DNA of 48,961 nt from Pirellulales bacterium (GCA_028066245.1 JALCBR010000026.1:1-48961); one strand, 5' to 3'; shown: positions 33,560 to 44,033, numbered from the stretch's first letter. A program made the numbers and translations. The notes: a model not told the origin generated them from the sequence alone.

Positions 33560-36559
33560 CTATCGATCAAACTCAGCGATGTCTTCTTCTGCTTCGTCCT
33601 CTGTTTCTTCTTCCTGCGACCCTGCGTTCTTGACGTACTTATCCAGCCAGGCCACCCAGCGAGCCCACATGTCAAGCGTGGTCTCCTTGCCGATTGGCCC
33701 GTGATCTTCGTACGGGTACATATACATGGCCGCAGGCTTACCCAACCCATCCAAGACATGGAACATGCGTTCGGAGTTGATGGGGTGAGTGCCGACATTG
33801 GCGTCTTCCGCGCCGTGATACATCAGCAGCGCGCCATTGACCTGATTGGCCCACAACATCGGAGACATGCCAATGTAAACCTCTCGCGCTGACCAGATGT
33901 AGCGTCGCTCACTCTGGAAGGCCATTGGGGTGAGCGTACGGTTGTAGTTGCCATCACCGGCGATTCCCGCCTTGAAGAACGGCGTATGCGCCATCGCATT
34001 AGCTGTCCCGAAGGCGCCGTAGCTATGGCCGCCGATTCCCAATCGATCGCGATCGATGATGTTGCGTTTGTCCAGTTCATCGATCACGGCCCACAAACCG
34101 TTACGCAGGTCAGGCACATAGTTGTCGTTCATACGGCCTTCTGGCCCAACGATTGGCAGATCTGGCTCAACAACCACGTATCCCAATTGAGTCAAATGAG
34201 CCATGGAGCGGCGGGAGGGCTGTCGGAAACGGCCCGGTCCTCGTGTGGAACCTCCTCCCCCGCGACCGCGGTCATACGCTCTCTGATCGGTATACTCACG
34301 CGGATAGAACCAGAACATCGCAGGCAGTTTCTCACCGTGATCCGGATTCTTGGTGACAGAAACCCAAAACTTGAAGCCATCCACGCGTGTCACTTGGAAT
34401 CGCTCTGTCTCCAGTTTCTGGAACCAGGGCGTGAAGTTCTTATTGTTGGTCAGTTTCTGAACGTCATCCTCTCCATGCACATACATGAAGAAGTCGGGCA
34501 CGACGTTCGTGCTTTGCCGTGAGGTGTAGAAGTGATCCAAATCATCCTCACCGCCAGCGGCGACAAAGCTCACCGTCAACTTCGTCATGGGTTCAGATGA
34601 GAAGATCTCTTCCACCTTACCAGAGAGGATGTTGAGCTTCTCGATAACGACGTACCGCGGTCGAGGCTCGTCATCCCCTTCTTCTCGTTCTTTATTGTTC
34701 AACGTCGCGGTGCGTTGGAAGTACACGTCCCCTGCGGGCGAAACTCGAACCACGCGCTCGCCATCAATGGATGTCGTGCTCATCAGTGTCCCGCGAGAGA
34801 CGCCGCGGTTGCGATTCTGGCGGTTATCGTCCTGCTTATCATCGTCCTGTTTGTCGCCGTCCTTGGAGTCGGCATCCTTGTCGTCACCGTCTTGCTTCGC
34901 GTCGTCATCTTTCTTCTGATCATCCTGCTTGGCATCGTCATCCGTCTTTTGATCTTGGACGTCTTGGCGAAGCAGGCCAGCGTTGAATTCATTGTCATTC
35001 CAAGCCCGATTGGCTTCCCAGATTTCTTCCGTGGAGTAATCCCAGGCATAGGAATCCAGCGCGGACTCAGGGTCAACGGACAGTCGTTCTCTGCCTCCCC
35101 GGCGACCACCTCCGCCGCCTGATCCACGACCGCGGAAGATCCGGTATTCCTTGTTATCGTCATTGAGGTCGACAGCATGGATGTTTTGCCGGTTGCGCCC
35201 GGCGCCACGGGTGAGGAACATCCAGCGGCCATCTTGCGAATAGGCGACCGATCGAATCTGTGTGGGACTTTCAAACACAACCTCAACGTCGTCATCGCCG
35301 AAAGGTGGCTTCCATAACATCACCCGGTCCCGCTCGTCGCTTTCTTCTTCATCTTCATCATCGTCACCTTGTGAGCGACGCCCAGACCGACCATTCCCCT
35401 GATCGTCCTTTTCGTCATCCTTTTCCTTCTTCTTGGGAGCCTTTTGGAGGAAGGACATCCCTTTCACGCCGGGTCGCCAGCGCACGTCCCTTCGCGGCGG
35501 CTCACTCTCCTCTTCGTCGTCATCGTCATCGTTTGACTGGCTACGCGCAGGAGCATTGTTTCGTCTCCCATCGCGAAGACGACGATCACTAAACGTGTGC
35601 AGCACATCGCCTTGTCGGTCGATCAAGATTTCTTTGGTGCCAAAACTGCCCATCGGCACGAAATAGCTAAACGGCTTCTTGAGCATGGTCACACGGAAGT
35701 ACGATCCGGAGGGATCAACGTTCAGGCTGCGAATCATCTCCGGTTCGCCGATGTTCTTGACCTTGCCGTTGTCGACATCGATCACTGCCAACTGGCCGAT
35801 GGAAAGGTACTCCAGCAGCTCCATCTCGTAGGGCGATTGCAGCAAGTAGCGATAAGTGCGAGACGGCGTGTTACCTTCGCGCGTTCTGCGGATTGTCGGT
35901 TCCGTGGCCACGGGGCTGGCCACAGGCATGCTGACTTGTTCGGAATCAGGAGCAATGACGGTCACAATGCGCTTACCATCAGCGGTCCACTCATAGCTGG
36001 TGACGTGTGTCGCGACGACGGGGCGCGGTGTGAGTTGCCGCGACTTGCCGCTCTTTGAGGACGCCATGTAGATGTGAGTCGCGTCGGGGAAATGTGCGAA
36101 GAAGGCGATCTGTGATCCATCCGGCGACCATGTTGCATTGCTGACGCGCGCCTCGGCGGGAAGGGAGATATTGGTTGTTTCTCCCGTTTCGGCATTGAAG
36201 ATTTCCAATGCGGCATTGCTGCGCGTGTAAAGCCTTCGCGATCGCTGCGCTTCATGCTCGTAATCACTTTCGGCCAGCCGCCTGTGCGGATTGGCCAAGG
36301 CTTCCAGCGAAGTCATGCCATCGCTACGTTGCAACAGAAAACGGACGCCGTCCGGTCCCAAATTGCTGAGCGATACGTTGGTGTGCCAGGGAGCCGAAAC
36401 CGAATCCAGAATCGGAGACGGGGGTTCCAGGTATGACTCTTTGTCGAGTGCCACTTGCGCCACCGCTGGCGTTGTGCAAGCACTCAGAGCCGCCGCGCCG
36501 AGCGTTAGCCCAACCGCAAGAGTTCTCAGGATCATTCGAGATGTGCGCATAGGTTGCAT
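33560..36559 (-). CDS. Large exported S9 family (prolyl-oligopeptidase-type) serine peptidase
   Basis: Encodes 999 residues from ATG 36559; a GGAAAGGG just before it is better spaced for ATG 36550. The leader (~9-35) is hydrophobic and contains LSAC, so Cys28 could be lipidated; cleavage at AVA-Q is the alternative. Residues ~60-470 form a PD40-type propeller (VSNATWSPDGSQIAFFA, IRSVAYSQDGRWMFLTRG). Three low-complexity inserts rich in Asp, Glu, Lys and Arg occur at ~340-420 and ~530-590. The C-terminal alpha/beta hydrolase holds Ser846 in GIGGHSYGAFG, Asp919 in GAEDANVG and His953 in YEDHGP. It should cleave peptides outside the cytoplasm. Typical S9 enzymes are ~650-750 residues; the excess is mainly the acidic inserts. 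Confidence 0.9.
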   Translation of the reverse strand: MQPMRTSRMILRTLAVGLTLGAAALSACTTPAVAQVALDKESYLEPPSPILDSVSAPWHTNVSLSNLGPDGVRFLLQRSDGMTSLEALANPHRRLAESDYEHEAQRSRRLYTRSNAALEIFNAETGETTNISLPAEARVSNATWSPDGSQIAFFAHFPDATHIYMASSKSGKSRQLTPRPVVATHVTSYEWTADGKRIVTVIAPDSEQVSMPVASPVATEPTIRRTREGNTPSRTYRYLLQSPYEMELLEYLSIGQLAVIDVDNGKVKNIGEPEMIRSLNVDPSGSYFRVTMLKKPFSYFVPMGSFGTKEILIDRQGDVLHTFSDRRLRDGRRNNAPARSQSNDDDDDEEESEPPRRDVRWRPGVKGMSFLQKAPKKKEKDDEKDDQGNGRSGRRSQGDDDEDEEESDERDRVMLWKPPFGDDDVEVVFESPTQIRSVAYSQDGRWMFLTRGAGRNRQNIHAVDLNDDNKEYRIFRGRGSGGGGGRRGGRERLSVDPESALDSYAWDYSTEEIWEANRAWNDNEFNAGLLRQDVQDQKTDDDAKQDDQKKDDDAKQDGDDKDADSKDGDKQDDDKQDDNRQNRNRGVSRGTLMSTTSIDGERVVRVSPAGDVYFQRTATLNNKEREEGDDEPRPRYVVIEKLNILSGKVEEIFSSEPMTKLTVSFVAAGGEDDLDHFYTSRQSTNVVPDFFMYVHGEDDVQKLTNNKNFTPWFQKLETERFQVTRVDGFKFWVSVTKNPDHGEKLPAMFWFYPREYTDQRAYDRGRGGGGSTRGPGRFRQPSRRSMAHLTQLGYVVVEPDLPIVGPEGRMNDNYVPDLRNGLWAVIDELDKRNIIDRDRLGIGGHSYGAFGTANAMAHTPFFKAGIAGDGNYNRTLTPMAFQSERRYIWSAREVYIGMSPMLWANQVNGALLMYHGAEDANVGTHPINSERMFHVLDGLGKPAAMYMYPYEDHGPIGKETTLDMWARWVAWLDKYVKNAGSQEEETEDEAEEDIAEFDR

Positions 36560-36921
36560 CCCTTTCCAGGTTCAATGCCCAACTTGATTCAGTCGACGTG
36601 GCGATGAATGTCCACAAATTCGGCGAAATTGACCCACGATAAAAGCGAGTAGAACCTGGCGCGACGGCCACGGTTCGTTGCGTGCCAGCCGACGGTGGGT
36701 CACTTCCACGGCGAGCGGACGAGTTGCCATTTTATTTGAGGGATCGCCTCCGTCCATCGTTTTGCGCTAGTTCATGCGCTCCAGCACGGCTTTCGTGAAA
36801 AAAATGGCCGCAAAACAACCAGAAGCCGGTGCAATTGAGCCTGAGCCCATTCTCGCGTCGCTTGAGGTATGTTGAAATTGAGCTTGCTCCAAGAGGCATA
36901 CACCCTCAGAACCTGCCAGCG
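36560..36921. other. Divergent intergenic region
   Basis: A ~360-bp gap between the start of the S9 gene (minus) and the M50 gene (plus). The frame open upstream of 36922 (to 36829) is not conserved-looking. No hairpin, repeat or clear promoter is seen. Confidence 0.4.
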
Positions 36922-37950
36922 ATGAAATCCCGCCCTTCCATCTCGATCAGCCAACCGATGCCTGTTCCCAACCCGCAGTTTGAACGGCCGGGGATCTCAA
37001 CAGTCTGGGGCTATGTCTCCCTGCCGGTCATCGAGAAACCGGTAGAACGTCCGGAGACTTGGCCACCACGGCGACGGTATGGCTTGATGGCGTTCATGTT
37101 CCTTCTCACTTGCGGCGCGACGTTTTGGGCGGGAGCGGTTCGCGAGCGGTCCGAAACCATTCTCTACGGCATTGAGGCCATGAAAGAAATCCTCAGCCCT
37201 GGATGGTGGCAGGATGGATTGATCTACATGAGTTGCGTGATGGGCACGTTGCTGGCTCATGAGATGGGGCACTTCGTCATGACCGTACGGTATCGCATTC
37301 GCGCCACGCTCCCGTTGTTTCTTCCGCTGCCGATCACGCCGATTGGGACCATGGGCGCGGTGATTGCCATGCAGGGGTCGGCGGCCAACCGTAAGCAGTT
37401 ATTCGATATTGGCATTGCCGGTCCTTTGGCCGGTTTGGTGATCTGTCTGCCGGTTGTCGTGGCCGGCGTCATGACGGCGGACGTTGTTTCGGTGCAGAGC
37501 GTGCGCACGCTGACCTCGACAAACCAGATTTTGTTTCATGACCCCTTGCTTGTTGAGTGGCTCACCAGCTGGTTGCGACCCGATGTCGGCAGCGACCAGG
37601 TCTTGGAGATGACTTCGCTGCGCCTGGCCGGCTGGTTTGGCCTGATCATCACCGGTCTCAACATGATGCCAATCAGCCAACTGGACGGGGGACACGTGAC
37701 CTACACCATGTTCGGGCGGCGCGCGCACGGGATCTCGGCCATGCTGGTCGTCGCGGCGATTGCGTACGTGGTGGTGACCAACACATTGCCATGGGTGGTG
37801 ATGCTGATCCTGGTCCTGATGATGGGCATCTTCCATCCGCCAACAGCAGACGACAACGTACCACTAGGCCGGCCGCGATATGTGCTGGGGTGGATCTCGC
37901 TGGCCATTCCTCCGCTCTGTTTTTCGCCACGGCTTGTTGAGATCCTCTAG
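36922..37950 (+). CDS. Site-2 protease family (M50) intramembrane metalloprotease
   Basis: Encodes 342 residues from ATG 36922. Residues ~1-52 are a polar, Pro-rich cytoplasmic leader. Six or so hydrophobic spans follow. The zinc motif HEMGH is at 113-117 within a membrane segment (LLAHEMGHFVM), and the second motif NMMPISQLDGGHV (Asn247 to Asp255) gives the third zinc ligand. Between them lie LPLFLPLPITPIGTMGAVI and DIGIAGPLAGLVI, typical of the S2P group with a short loop and no PDZ domain, like plant EGY proteins and cyanobacterial homologues. It should cut membrane-embedded substrates. Which protein it cuts is unknown; the two membrane-bound regulators 14-18 kb away are only possible targets. 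Confidence 0.92.
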   Translation: MKSRPSISISQPMPVPNPQFERPGISTVWGYVSLPVIEKPVERPETWPPRRRYGLMAFMFLLTCGATFWAGAVRERSETILYGIEAMKEILSPGWWQDGLIYMSCVMGTLLAHEMGHFVMTVRYRIRATLPLFLPLPITPIGTMGAVIAMQGSAANRKQLFDIGIAGPLAGLVICLPVVVAGVMTADVVSVQSVRTLTSTNQILFHDPLLVEWLTSWLRPDVGSDQVLEMTSLRLAGWFGLIITGLNMMPISQLDGGHVTYTMFGRRAHGISAMLVVAAIAYVVVTNTLPWVVMLILVLMMGIFHPPTADDNVPLGRPRYVLGWISLAIPPLCFSPRLVEIL

Positions 37951-38141
37951 TCCACACGGCATTCCAGACTGCTGCTCGCCACGCTTGTGGGACTATGATA
38001 CGATCAAGGTTCTCACGCTGACCAGGACCATTGCCTGCCTGTTGGGTTGACGTCCACGTTGGCACACGTCGATATCAAATCACCGCGGAAGTGCCCTGCT
38101 TTTGCGCGATTCAAGACACAGCCTGCGGAACGGACTTAGCC

Positions 38142-40304
38142 ATGGCGATCGATCTGTACTCCATTTGCCCTTGTGGTACTGGCAAGAAGATCAAGTTCTG
38201 CTGCCGTGACCTGGCGCCCGAGATCGAGAAGATTGAGCGCTTGCTGGAAGCGGATCAGCGGCACGCCTGCCTGGAACACATCGAACAGTTGGAAAAGAAG
38301 TTCCCACAGCGCTCCTATCTGGAGATGCGCAAAGCTTCGCTCCTTCGTCAATTGGGCAAAGCCGCGGAAGCTGACTCAATCCTGAAGGAGCTCGTCCACC
38401 GGGATGCTTCTAACCCGGTGGTTTGGGCTGAAGCCGTGTTCCTGGTGCTCGATCGCGAAGATCAGGAATTCCGCGTAGCGATCGAGCTACTGCAACGGGC
38501 GATCGACGCCGCAGGCGATAAGACGCCGCGAGAAGTCCTTGAGGCCATCGCTCTCGTCTCGCAATATGCTCACACGTTGGGGATGCCGCTTGTTTGCCTG
38601 AAGCACATGCTGCTCTACCTGGATCGAGATCCGGAAAATCAAAACGCGTTTGTGGCGCTGCTCCGCTTTCAACAATCTCCGCAGGTCTCGGCATTGTTGA
38701 AAGACACGGGCGCATTGCCTTCTTTGGCGGAAGGGGAATTGCCGGCTGAGCAAGCGCGCATTTTTGAAGCCGTGGCGGCGGATGCGAGTCTTGGACGGAT
38801 TCGTCCGGCGGAACGCCAACTCACGGAATTATCTGAGCAAGCTCCGAAATCACCGGCGGTGTGGAAGGCTTTGGGCCTTGTGCGGGGCTGGCTGGGTGAC
38901 AACCCCGCAGCGGTTGATGCGTTTCGCCGTCTGAGCACGCTCGATATTCCGTTCGACGATGCCGTCGAAGCCGAAGCTCTCGCTCAACTGTTAGACGAGG
39001 ATGAGTCTGAGACGATTGACATTGTCGAATTGAACTTTGTGACGGACGATCTCGATCAGGCACGCAAGCAATTGGAGGATTCGCAGCACGTTCATGAACT
39101 TTCCGGCGAAGTGACCGCCGCAGGTGATGAACCACCGCCGCGCAGTTTGGCGTTGTTGCTGGATCGAGCCATGCCGAAGGACGCGCAGAGTGCGCCCTAT
39201 GAAGAGCTGCCATCAGTGATCGCCCGGCTGGCCTACTTTGGCAAACAGGTTGACCGCGCCGCGCGGGTTGGCTTGATCGCTCATGAAGACAGCCTGGAAG
39301 AAGCAAAGCGACGGCTGTTGGAAATCAGCGGCGGGATGTTGACGGAGGAACCAACTTCAGACGATGAACAAGATCCTCCGCGCGGGCGGAGAGTGGTCGG
39401 CCAGGTTTCCGTCTATGCGGCGCAATTTGCGGAGCGCAAATTCTTGCCGGAAGACACGCCCGCTGACCGCCGCTATGACATCATTCAAGATGACCGTCGC
39501 CACAAATTGCTGGAGGTCTGGCCGCAGGGCAAGTTGCCGCCACTGAGTGGGAAAACACCCAGTGAAGCCGCCAAGGGAACCGCAGAAGACCGGATTCGAT
39601 TGGCCGGCATGGTCCTCAACATGGAGTTGACCAGTCAGCGGGAAACCGTCTCCGCCAACAGCTTTGATGAACTCCGCCAGCAACTTGAACTTCCGGCCGT
39701 TCATGCGCCAGAAAACACACACGTCGAAGACTGGTCACTCGTCCGACTTTCACGGCTTGATCCGACTGGCCTTTCCGATGAAGACCTACTGTTGGCGTTC
39801 ACGCGCGCGGGAACAAACCGTTATCCCGCAGCGATCGTCAATTTGGGGCAAGAAGTCTTGAGCCGCCCGGAGTTGATTTCGGGCGAGAATGCGATCTCAC
39901 CGGAAGAAGTCTGTGGCCAAATTGCTGAGCTGCACGAGGATACCCGGCTGGCTCTAGAATGGAATGAACGGGCTCGCGAGTTCTCGCTCAAGGCAGGCGT
40001 CTCTAACGCCGGCAATGACTTGTTTGAACTCTATGTGCGATTGAACCGCGGCGAGGCGGACAATGCGGTCGAACTCTTGCAACACCTCATGGATGAGCAT
40101 GGCGATGAGCCGGGAGTTCGCAACGCCGTGGCCAAAGTTCTTCAGGAAACCGGACTGATGAACCCTGACGGTACGATGGCCAGATCCAAAGAACCGGCCA
40201 TTGTCACTGCCGGGGGTGAGAGTGAAGCTGGCAAGATCTGGACTCCGGATGAAGCAACTGCCACGACCGGCGGGACTGAATCCAAAATCTGGGTTCCCGA
40301 TTAG
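38142..40304 (+). CDS. SEC-C motif and TPR-like repeat protein
   Basis: Encodes 720 residues from ATG 38142; upstream frame to 38031 looks non-coding. Residues 9-21 are a SEC-C zinc motif (CPCGTGKKIKFCC; CxCx8CC), as found at the SecA C terminus and in many zinc-carrying proteins. Then come helical TPR-like repeats over ~25-300 (SYLEMRKASLLRQLGKAAEA, VWAEAVFLVLDREDQEFR, VWKALGLVRGWLGDNPAAV) and ~600-690. A middle acidic region and YAAQFAERKFLPED separate them. The C-terminal ~26 residues repeat a short motif, KIWTPD and KIWVPD, separated by a Thr/Gly-rich spacer. No signal peptide; cytoplasmic scaffold-type protein. Function unknown. Confidence 0.83.
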   Translation: MAIDLYSICPCGTGKKIKFCCRDLAPEIEKIERLLEADQRHACLEHIEQLEKKFPQRSYLEMRKASLLRQLGKAAEADSILKELVHRDASNPVVWAEAVFLVLDREDQEFRVAIELLQRAIDAAGDKTPREVLEAIALVSQYAHTLGMPLVCLKHMLLYLDRDPENQNAFVALLRFQQSPQVSALLKDTGALPSLAEGELPAEQARIFEAVAADASLGRIRPAERQLTELSEQAPKSPAVWKALGLVRGWLGDNPAAVDAFRRLSTLDIPFDDAVEAEALAQLLDEDESETIDIVELNFVTDDLDQARKQLEDSQHVHELSGEVTAAGDEPPPRSLALLLDRAMPKDAQSAPYEELPSVIARLAYFGKQVDRAARVGLIAHEDSLEEAKRRLLEISGGMLTEEPTSDDEQDPPRGRRVVGQVSVYAAQFAERKFLPEDTPADRRYDIIQDDRRHKLLEVWPQGKLPPLSGKTPSEAAKGTAEDRIRLAGMVLNMELTSQRETVSANSFDELRQQLELPAVHAPENTHVEDWSLVRLSRLDPTGLSDEDLLLAFTRAGTNRYPAAIVNLGQEVLSRPELISGENAISPEEVCGQIAELHEDTRLALEWNERAREFSLKAGVSNAGNDLFELYVRLNRGEADNAVELLQHLMDEHGDEPGVRNAVAKVLQETGLMNPDGTMARSKEPAIVTAGGESEAGKIWTPDEATATTGGTESKIWVPD

Positions 40305-40570
40305 CAATCTGTCAATTATCGGCAGGCTGCGTGAACGTCAGGGATGGGTTTTCTAAATCGTGTCGCCCAATGTGCGAGAGTTGCGCGCCGGGTGAGATTC
40401 ACTCTCGCACGAGCGCAATTGAAGACACCATGACGCCGTCCCGACGATTAATCCACGGTTGGGCACGTCACAGATTGAGCCGTTGGGACAGATTCCGAAG
40501 AATTGACCAGTGGATCGCGCTCACTTAGGCGTGCGGCGCGGTTTCCTACACGTGAGAGTTCTTGTCATCC

Positions 40571-42007
40571 ATGACTGATCGCGACCCCCAAGACCACTAT
40601 GAGAATCCGCTCATCGGCCGATATTCCTCCGCGGAGATGAGCCACCTCTGGAGTCCAAACCGCAAGTTCCAAACCTGGCGACGGCTTTGGATCGCCTTGG
40701 CGGAAGCGGAAGCGGAACTCGGGCTCGATGTTTCTGAGGCGCAGATTCAGGCAATGCGTGACGCGGCTGACGAGATCGATTTCGTCAAAGCGGCGGAATA
40801 TGAACGCAAGTTGCGGCACGATGTCATGGCGCACGTCCACACGTTTCGTGATGCCGCGCCCGCTGCCGGGCCCATCATTCATCTGGGCGCCACCAGTTGC
40901 TTTGTCACAGATAACACAGATCTGCTGCTGCTGCGAGAAAGCCTGATGCTTGTCCGCCAGCGACTGATGGGCGTGATCAATGCTTTGGCGGATTTCGCTC
41001 GCACGCACAAGGCGCTCCCTTGTCTGGCTTTCACACATCTGCAACCCGCCCAGCCAACAACGGTCGGCAAGCGGGCGTGTCTATGGACGTATGACTTGGC
41101 GTTAGATGTTGCGGAGATCGAGCACCGACTGTCAACGCTTCGTTTCCGCAGCGTGAAGGGAACGACAGGAACGCAAGCCAGCTTCTTGGAACTCTTTGCC
41201 GGCGATCATGGCAAAGTCCGCGAGCTGGAACTTCGCGTTGCGAAGAAGATGGGCTTTCCGGAGATTTATCCCGTCACCGGGCAGACGTATTCGCGCAAGA
41301 TTGATTATCAGGTGCTCGCCGCGCTCTCAGGCATCGCGCAAAGCGCGAGCAAGGCCGCCACGGACATCCGCCTGCTGCAAAGTCGTCGTGAAGTGGAAGA
41401 GCCCTTCGCCGCGGACCAAATCGGTTCGTCCGCGATGGCCTACAAACGCAACCCCATGCGGAGCGAGCGCATCTGTGGCATCGGTCGTTACGTGATGTCG
41501 CTGGCGGAGAGCGCCGCCGCGACACAAGCCACCCAGTGGATGGAACGCACGCTTGATGACAGCTCAAACCGTCGCTTGACGTTGCCACAAGCGTTCCTGG
41601 GCATTGATGCCGTTCTACTGCTGTATCGCAACGTCGCCGCGGGCCTTGTCGTCCATCCGGCCGTGATTGAACGTCACCTGGCGGAAGAACTTCCGTTTAT
41701 GGCCACGGAGAACATTTTAATGGCCGGCGTTTCCGCCGGTGGGGACCGGCAAGATCTGCATGAGCGGATTCGCCAACACAGTATCGCCGCGGCGGATGAA
41801 ATCAAAGCCGGCCGGGCCAGTGACTTGATCGAGCGGCTTGCCGGCGACGACGCGTTCGCGGGAATTGATGTTCGCGGCGAGTTGCAGTCCCACCGCTTCA
41901 TCGGCCGTGCTCCGGAACAAGTTGATGACTTTCTTCAAGACGTCGTCGAACCGTTGCAAGCGCAGTTCGGCCGCGGCGAAGACAGCAACGTCGAGCTGCG
42001 CGTATGA
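40571..42007 (+). CDS. purB: Adenylosuccinate lyase
   Basis: Encodes 478 residues from ATG 40571 (TTG 40562 in frame is less likely). The enzyme removes fumarate from SAICAR and from adenylosuccinate in purine synthesis, working as a cytoplasmic tetramer. The fumarase/aspartase superfamily signature is [15 protein letters not shown], with the catalytic Ser in the mobile loop. The catalytic His region is [15 protein letters not shown], and [20 protein letters not shown] is the N-terminal block. The [16 protein letters not shown] and [15 protein letters not shown] segments resemble the longer PurB group related to eukaryotic enzymes. It overlaps pdxA by four bases (ATGA). Confidence 0.95.
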   Translation: MTDRDPQDHYENPLIGRYSSAEMSHLWSPNRKFQTWRRLWIALAEAEAELGLDVSEAQIQAMRDAADEIDFVKAAEYERKLRHDVMAHVHTFRDAAPAAGPIIHLGATSCFVTDNTDLLLLRESLMLVRQRLMGVINALADFARTHKALPCLAFTHLQPAQPTTVGKRACLWTYDLALDVAEIEHRLSTLRFRSVKGTTGTQASFLELFAGDHGKVRELELRVAKKMGFPEIYPVTGQTYSRKIDYQVLAALSGIAQSASKAATDIRLLQSRREVEEPFAADQIGSSAMAYKRNPMRSERICGIGRYVMSLAESAAATQATQWMERTLDDSSNRRLTLPQAFLGIDAVLLLYRNVAAGLVVHPAVIERHLAEELPFMATENILMAGVSAGGDRQDLHERIRQHSIAAADEIKAGRASDLIERLAGDDAFAGIDVRGELQSHRFIGRAPEQVDDFLQDVVEPLQAQFGRGEDSNVELRV

Positions 42008-43140
42008 CCGCAAGTCAATCAACGGTGGATACTGCGAAGCCTCGCCTGGCGATCACCATGGGCGACGCAGCCGGTGTGGGGCCGGAAGTGATCGCCGCCG
42101 CGTGGAATTTTGCGCAACTGCACCAGACTTGTTCACCGCTTGTTATTGGCGACGCTGACGTCATGCGCCGCGCGTGCCAGCTGCGGACGAGCGGAAACGT
42201 CCACGTCCAGGAAATCGCCACTGGTGTTGAGGCCGCTGCTTCCCGCGAGCGAATGCCCGTTCTTTCGCCGAGCGCTGCGCCAGGTCGTGAGAAGTCGTCC
42301 ACTCCCGTGGACACGCGCGACTTGGCCGAGGTCCGTCCCGGCACCATAGACTCAACTGCCGGCGCGGCCGCTTACGAGGCCATCTGCGCAGCCGCCCAGC
42401 TTGCTCTCGCAGGCGAGGTCGATGGCATCGTCACCGCTCCGATCAACAAAAAGTCGTTTCGCGAGGCGGGGATCGAATTTCCCGGCCACACGGAACTCTT
42501 CGCCCAAATGTGCGGCGTGAACAAGTTCGCCATGATGCTCTACCGGCCCTTCACAGCAAGTCGCCCTGGCCAAGAGCAAGAGGGACCTACCTTGCAGCCA
42601 TCCGGTTTAGGTGTCGCGCATGTCACGTTGCACGTCGCTTTGCGAGATGTCTTTGCGCAGCTGACTGAGGATGAGATTGTTGAAAAGGCCGGACTGCTCC
42701 ACGGCATGTTGAGTGACTTGCACGGCCGTGCTCCGCGGTTGGGGATCGCCGCGCTCAATCCGCACGGGGGCGAAGCGGGGCTTTTCGGGCGTGAAGAGAT
42801 TGAGATCATTTCGCCGGCAGTCGAACGCGCTCGTGCCAATGGCATGAACGTCCGCGGCCCTATTCCGGCCGATACGCTTTTTCGCCATGCCGCCGCGGGA
42901 GACTACGATGGCGTTGTCGCCATGTATCACGATCAAGGGCACATCGCCCTCAAGCTACTGGGAATGCACGATGTTGTTAACGTGACGCTTGGGCTCCCGA
43001 TCGTGCGGACGAGCGTGGCTCACGGAACCGGATTTGACATCGCTTGGCAAGGGACGGCCGCACCCGAGAGCTTGCTGCAGGCGATCGATGTCGCGGCCAG
43101 GTTGGCCAGCCCACCGTCCAACAAGCCAAGAATGAGATGA
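42004..43140 (+). CDS. pdxA: 4-hydroxythreonine-4-phosphate dehydrogenase
   Basis: Encodes 378 residues. Its ATG overlaps the purB TGA (ATGA), indicating translational coupling. PdxA oxidises 4-phosphohydroxy-L-threonine with NAD, on the DXP-dependent route to pyridoxal phosphate (vitamin B6). Conserved blocks are [15 protein letters not shown] (N terminus), [24 protein letters not shown] and [35 protein letters not shown] and [14 protein letters not shown] carry the metal- and phosphate-binding His and Asp residues, and [15 protein letters not shown] completes the set. A Ser/Pro-rich insertion near 75-100 is longer than usual. No pdxJ is seen in the window. Confidence 0.95.
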   Translation: MTASQSTVDTAKPRLAITMGDAAGVGPEVIAAAWNFAQLHQTCSPLVIGDADVMRRACQLRTSGNVHVQEIATGVEAAASRERMPVLSPSAAPGREKSSTPVDTRDLAEVRPGTIDSTAGAAAYEAICAAAQLALAGEVDGIVTAPINKKSFREAGIEFPGHTELFAQMCGVNKFAMMLYRPFTASRPGQEQEGPTLQPSGLGVAHVTLHVALRDVFAQLTEDEIVEKAGLLHGMLSDLHGRAPRLGIAALNPHGGEAGLFGREEIEIISPAVERARANGMNVRGPIPADTLFRHAAAGDYDGVVAMYHDQGHIALKLLGMHDVVNVTLGLPIVRTSVAHGTGFDIAWQGTAAPESLLQAIDVAARLASPPSNKPRMR

Positions 43141-43164
43141 CATCCGCTTCGCTCCCACCAGCAC

Positions 43165-43968
43165 TCATTCCGGCTGTGGCGGGTCCGGTGGGACCAGATG
43201 CTCAAGATCGATTTTTGTGCCCGGTCGATTTCTCTGGAGCTGCTTCAGCGTCACCTTGTTGAGCGTGCCCGCGCGCGAATACAAGAGGTTGCCTCTTGAA
43301 TCCCAGCAGGCTGAATCGACCGCATCATCAAGCAAGTCACCGTAACCCTGGAGAGAGAAGAAGAAACGGAGTCGATCGTAATGCGAATATCCACGATATT
43401 GCATGAGCAGGGCCGGATGTTCTCGCGATGGCTGATTTCGCCACGTCGTGCCAGCCAGTGGCCCGGGGGGCAAGACGATCGTCTGGCCGCTGACGTGCCG
43501 GTCGATCATCTCCCATCCATCGCGTGCCAACTTTGGTAGCAAGACGCCGAAGTCATCCGTGAGTCGTGGTTCCCACTCTTGAAGTCCAAACGGTAGCCGT
43601 TTGCATTCCTTCGGCAAGTACGCGTTCCATCTAAGCAGCTCACGTTCAACCCAATATCCGCCACCGTAGTAAGTGCCCCCATGGTCGACGTGGACGATCG
43701 TCTTGAGAAACGGCAACTCGCACAAGCCGTTCCAGGTTTCTCCCGTGGCTCCCATCGCGAAGTAAATCATATACCTCCCGTCAGGCGAAATATCTGACCG
43801 AAAGGGATAGAGTCGCCCACGAAACCACGACCCATATTCCAAACGATCCCTTCTGGTATCCCAGTGAATGACGTGGGAAACCTTCGTCGGCTTCCGGCGA
43901 ATCACGGCGGCATAGGGCGCGTTCTTGGCCGAAAGCAGACAGATTCGAGCAGGAGATTGTGTCGACAT
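43165..43968 (-). CDS. Hypothetical protein with WD40/PD40-like motif
   Basis: Encodes 267 residues from ATG 43968. No signal peptide is obvious (MSTQSPARICLLSAKNAPYA). It contains SDISPDGRYMIYF, the DG-containing motif of PD40/TolB-type propeller blades, and several aromatic Gly-rich turns (HGGTYYGGGYW, RGYSHYDRLRFFFSL). Beta structure seems dominant. The C terminus is charged and Pro-rich (PPDPPQPE). It is preceded 65 bp upstream on the same strand by a membrane-protein gene, itself next to rhaB, so the three may be cotranscribed. I recognise no enzymatic motif. Function unknown. Confidence 0.7.
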   Translation of the reverse strand: MSTQSPARICLLSAKNAPYAAVIRRKPTKVSHVIHWDTRRDRLEYGSWFRGRLYPFRSDISPDGRYMIYFAMGATGETWNGLCELPFLKTIVHVDHGGTYYGGGYWVERELLRWNAYLPKECKRLPFGLQEWEPRLTDDFGVLLPKLARDGWEMIDRHVSGQTIVLPPGPLAGTTWRNQPSREHPALLMQYRGYSHYDRLRFFFSLQGYGDLLDDAVDSACWDSRGNLLYSRAGTLNKVTLKQLQRNRPGTKIDLEHLVPPDPPQPE

Positions 43969-44033
43969 CGCGTTTCCTTGTTATTGTTCTTCACAATGAC
44001 AATCCACACCTAAACAACAAAGTTCTCAACCAC

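Noticed and set aside
34715-35122. Plus-strand frame with very hydrophobic Val/Leu/Ile stretches
   Set aside because: It is antisense to the acidic insert of the S9 peptidase. Complements of Asp and Lys codons read as Val, Ile and Leu codons, so the apparent membrane protein is an artefact.
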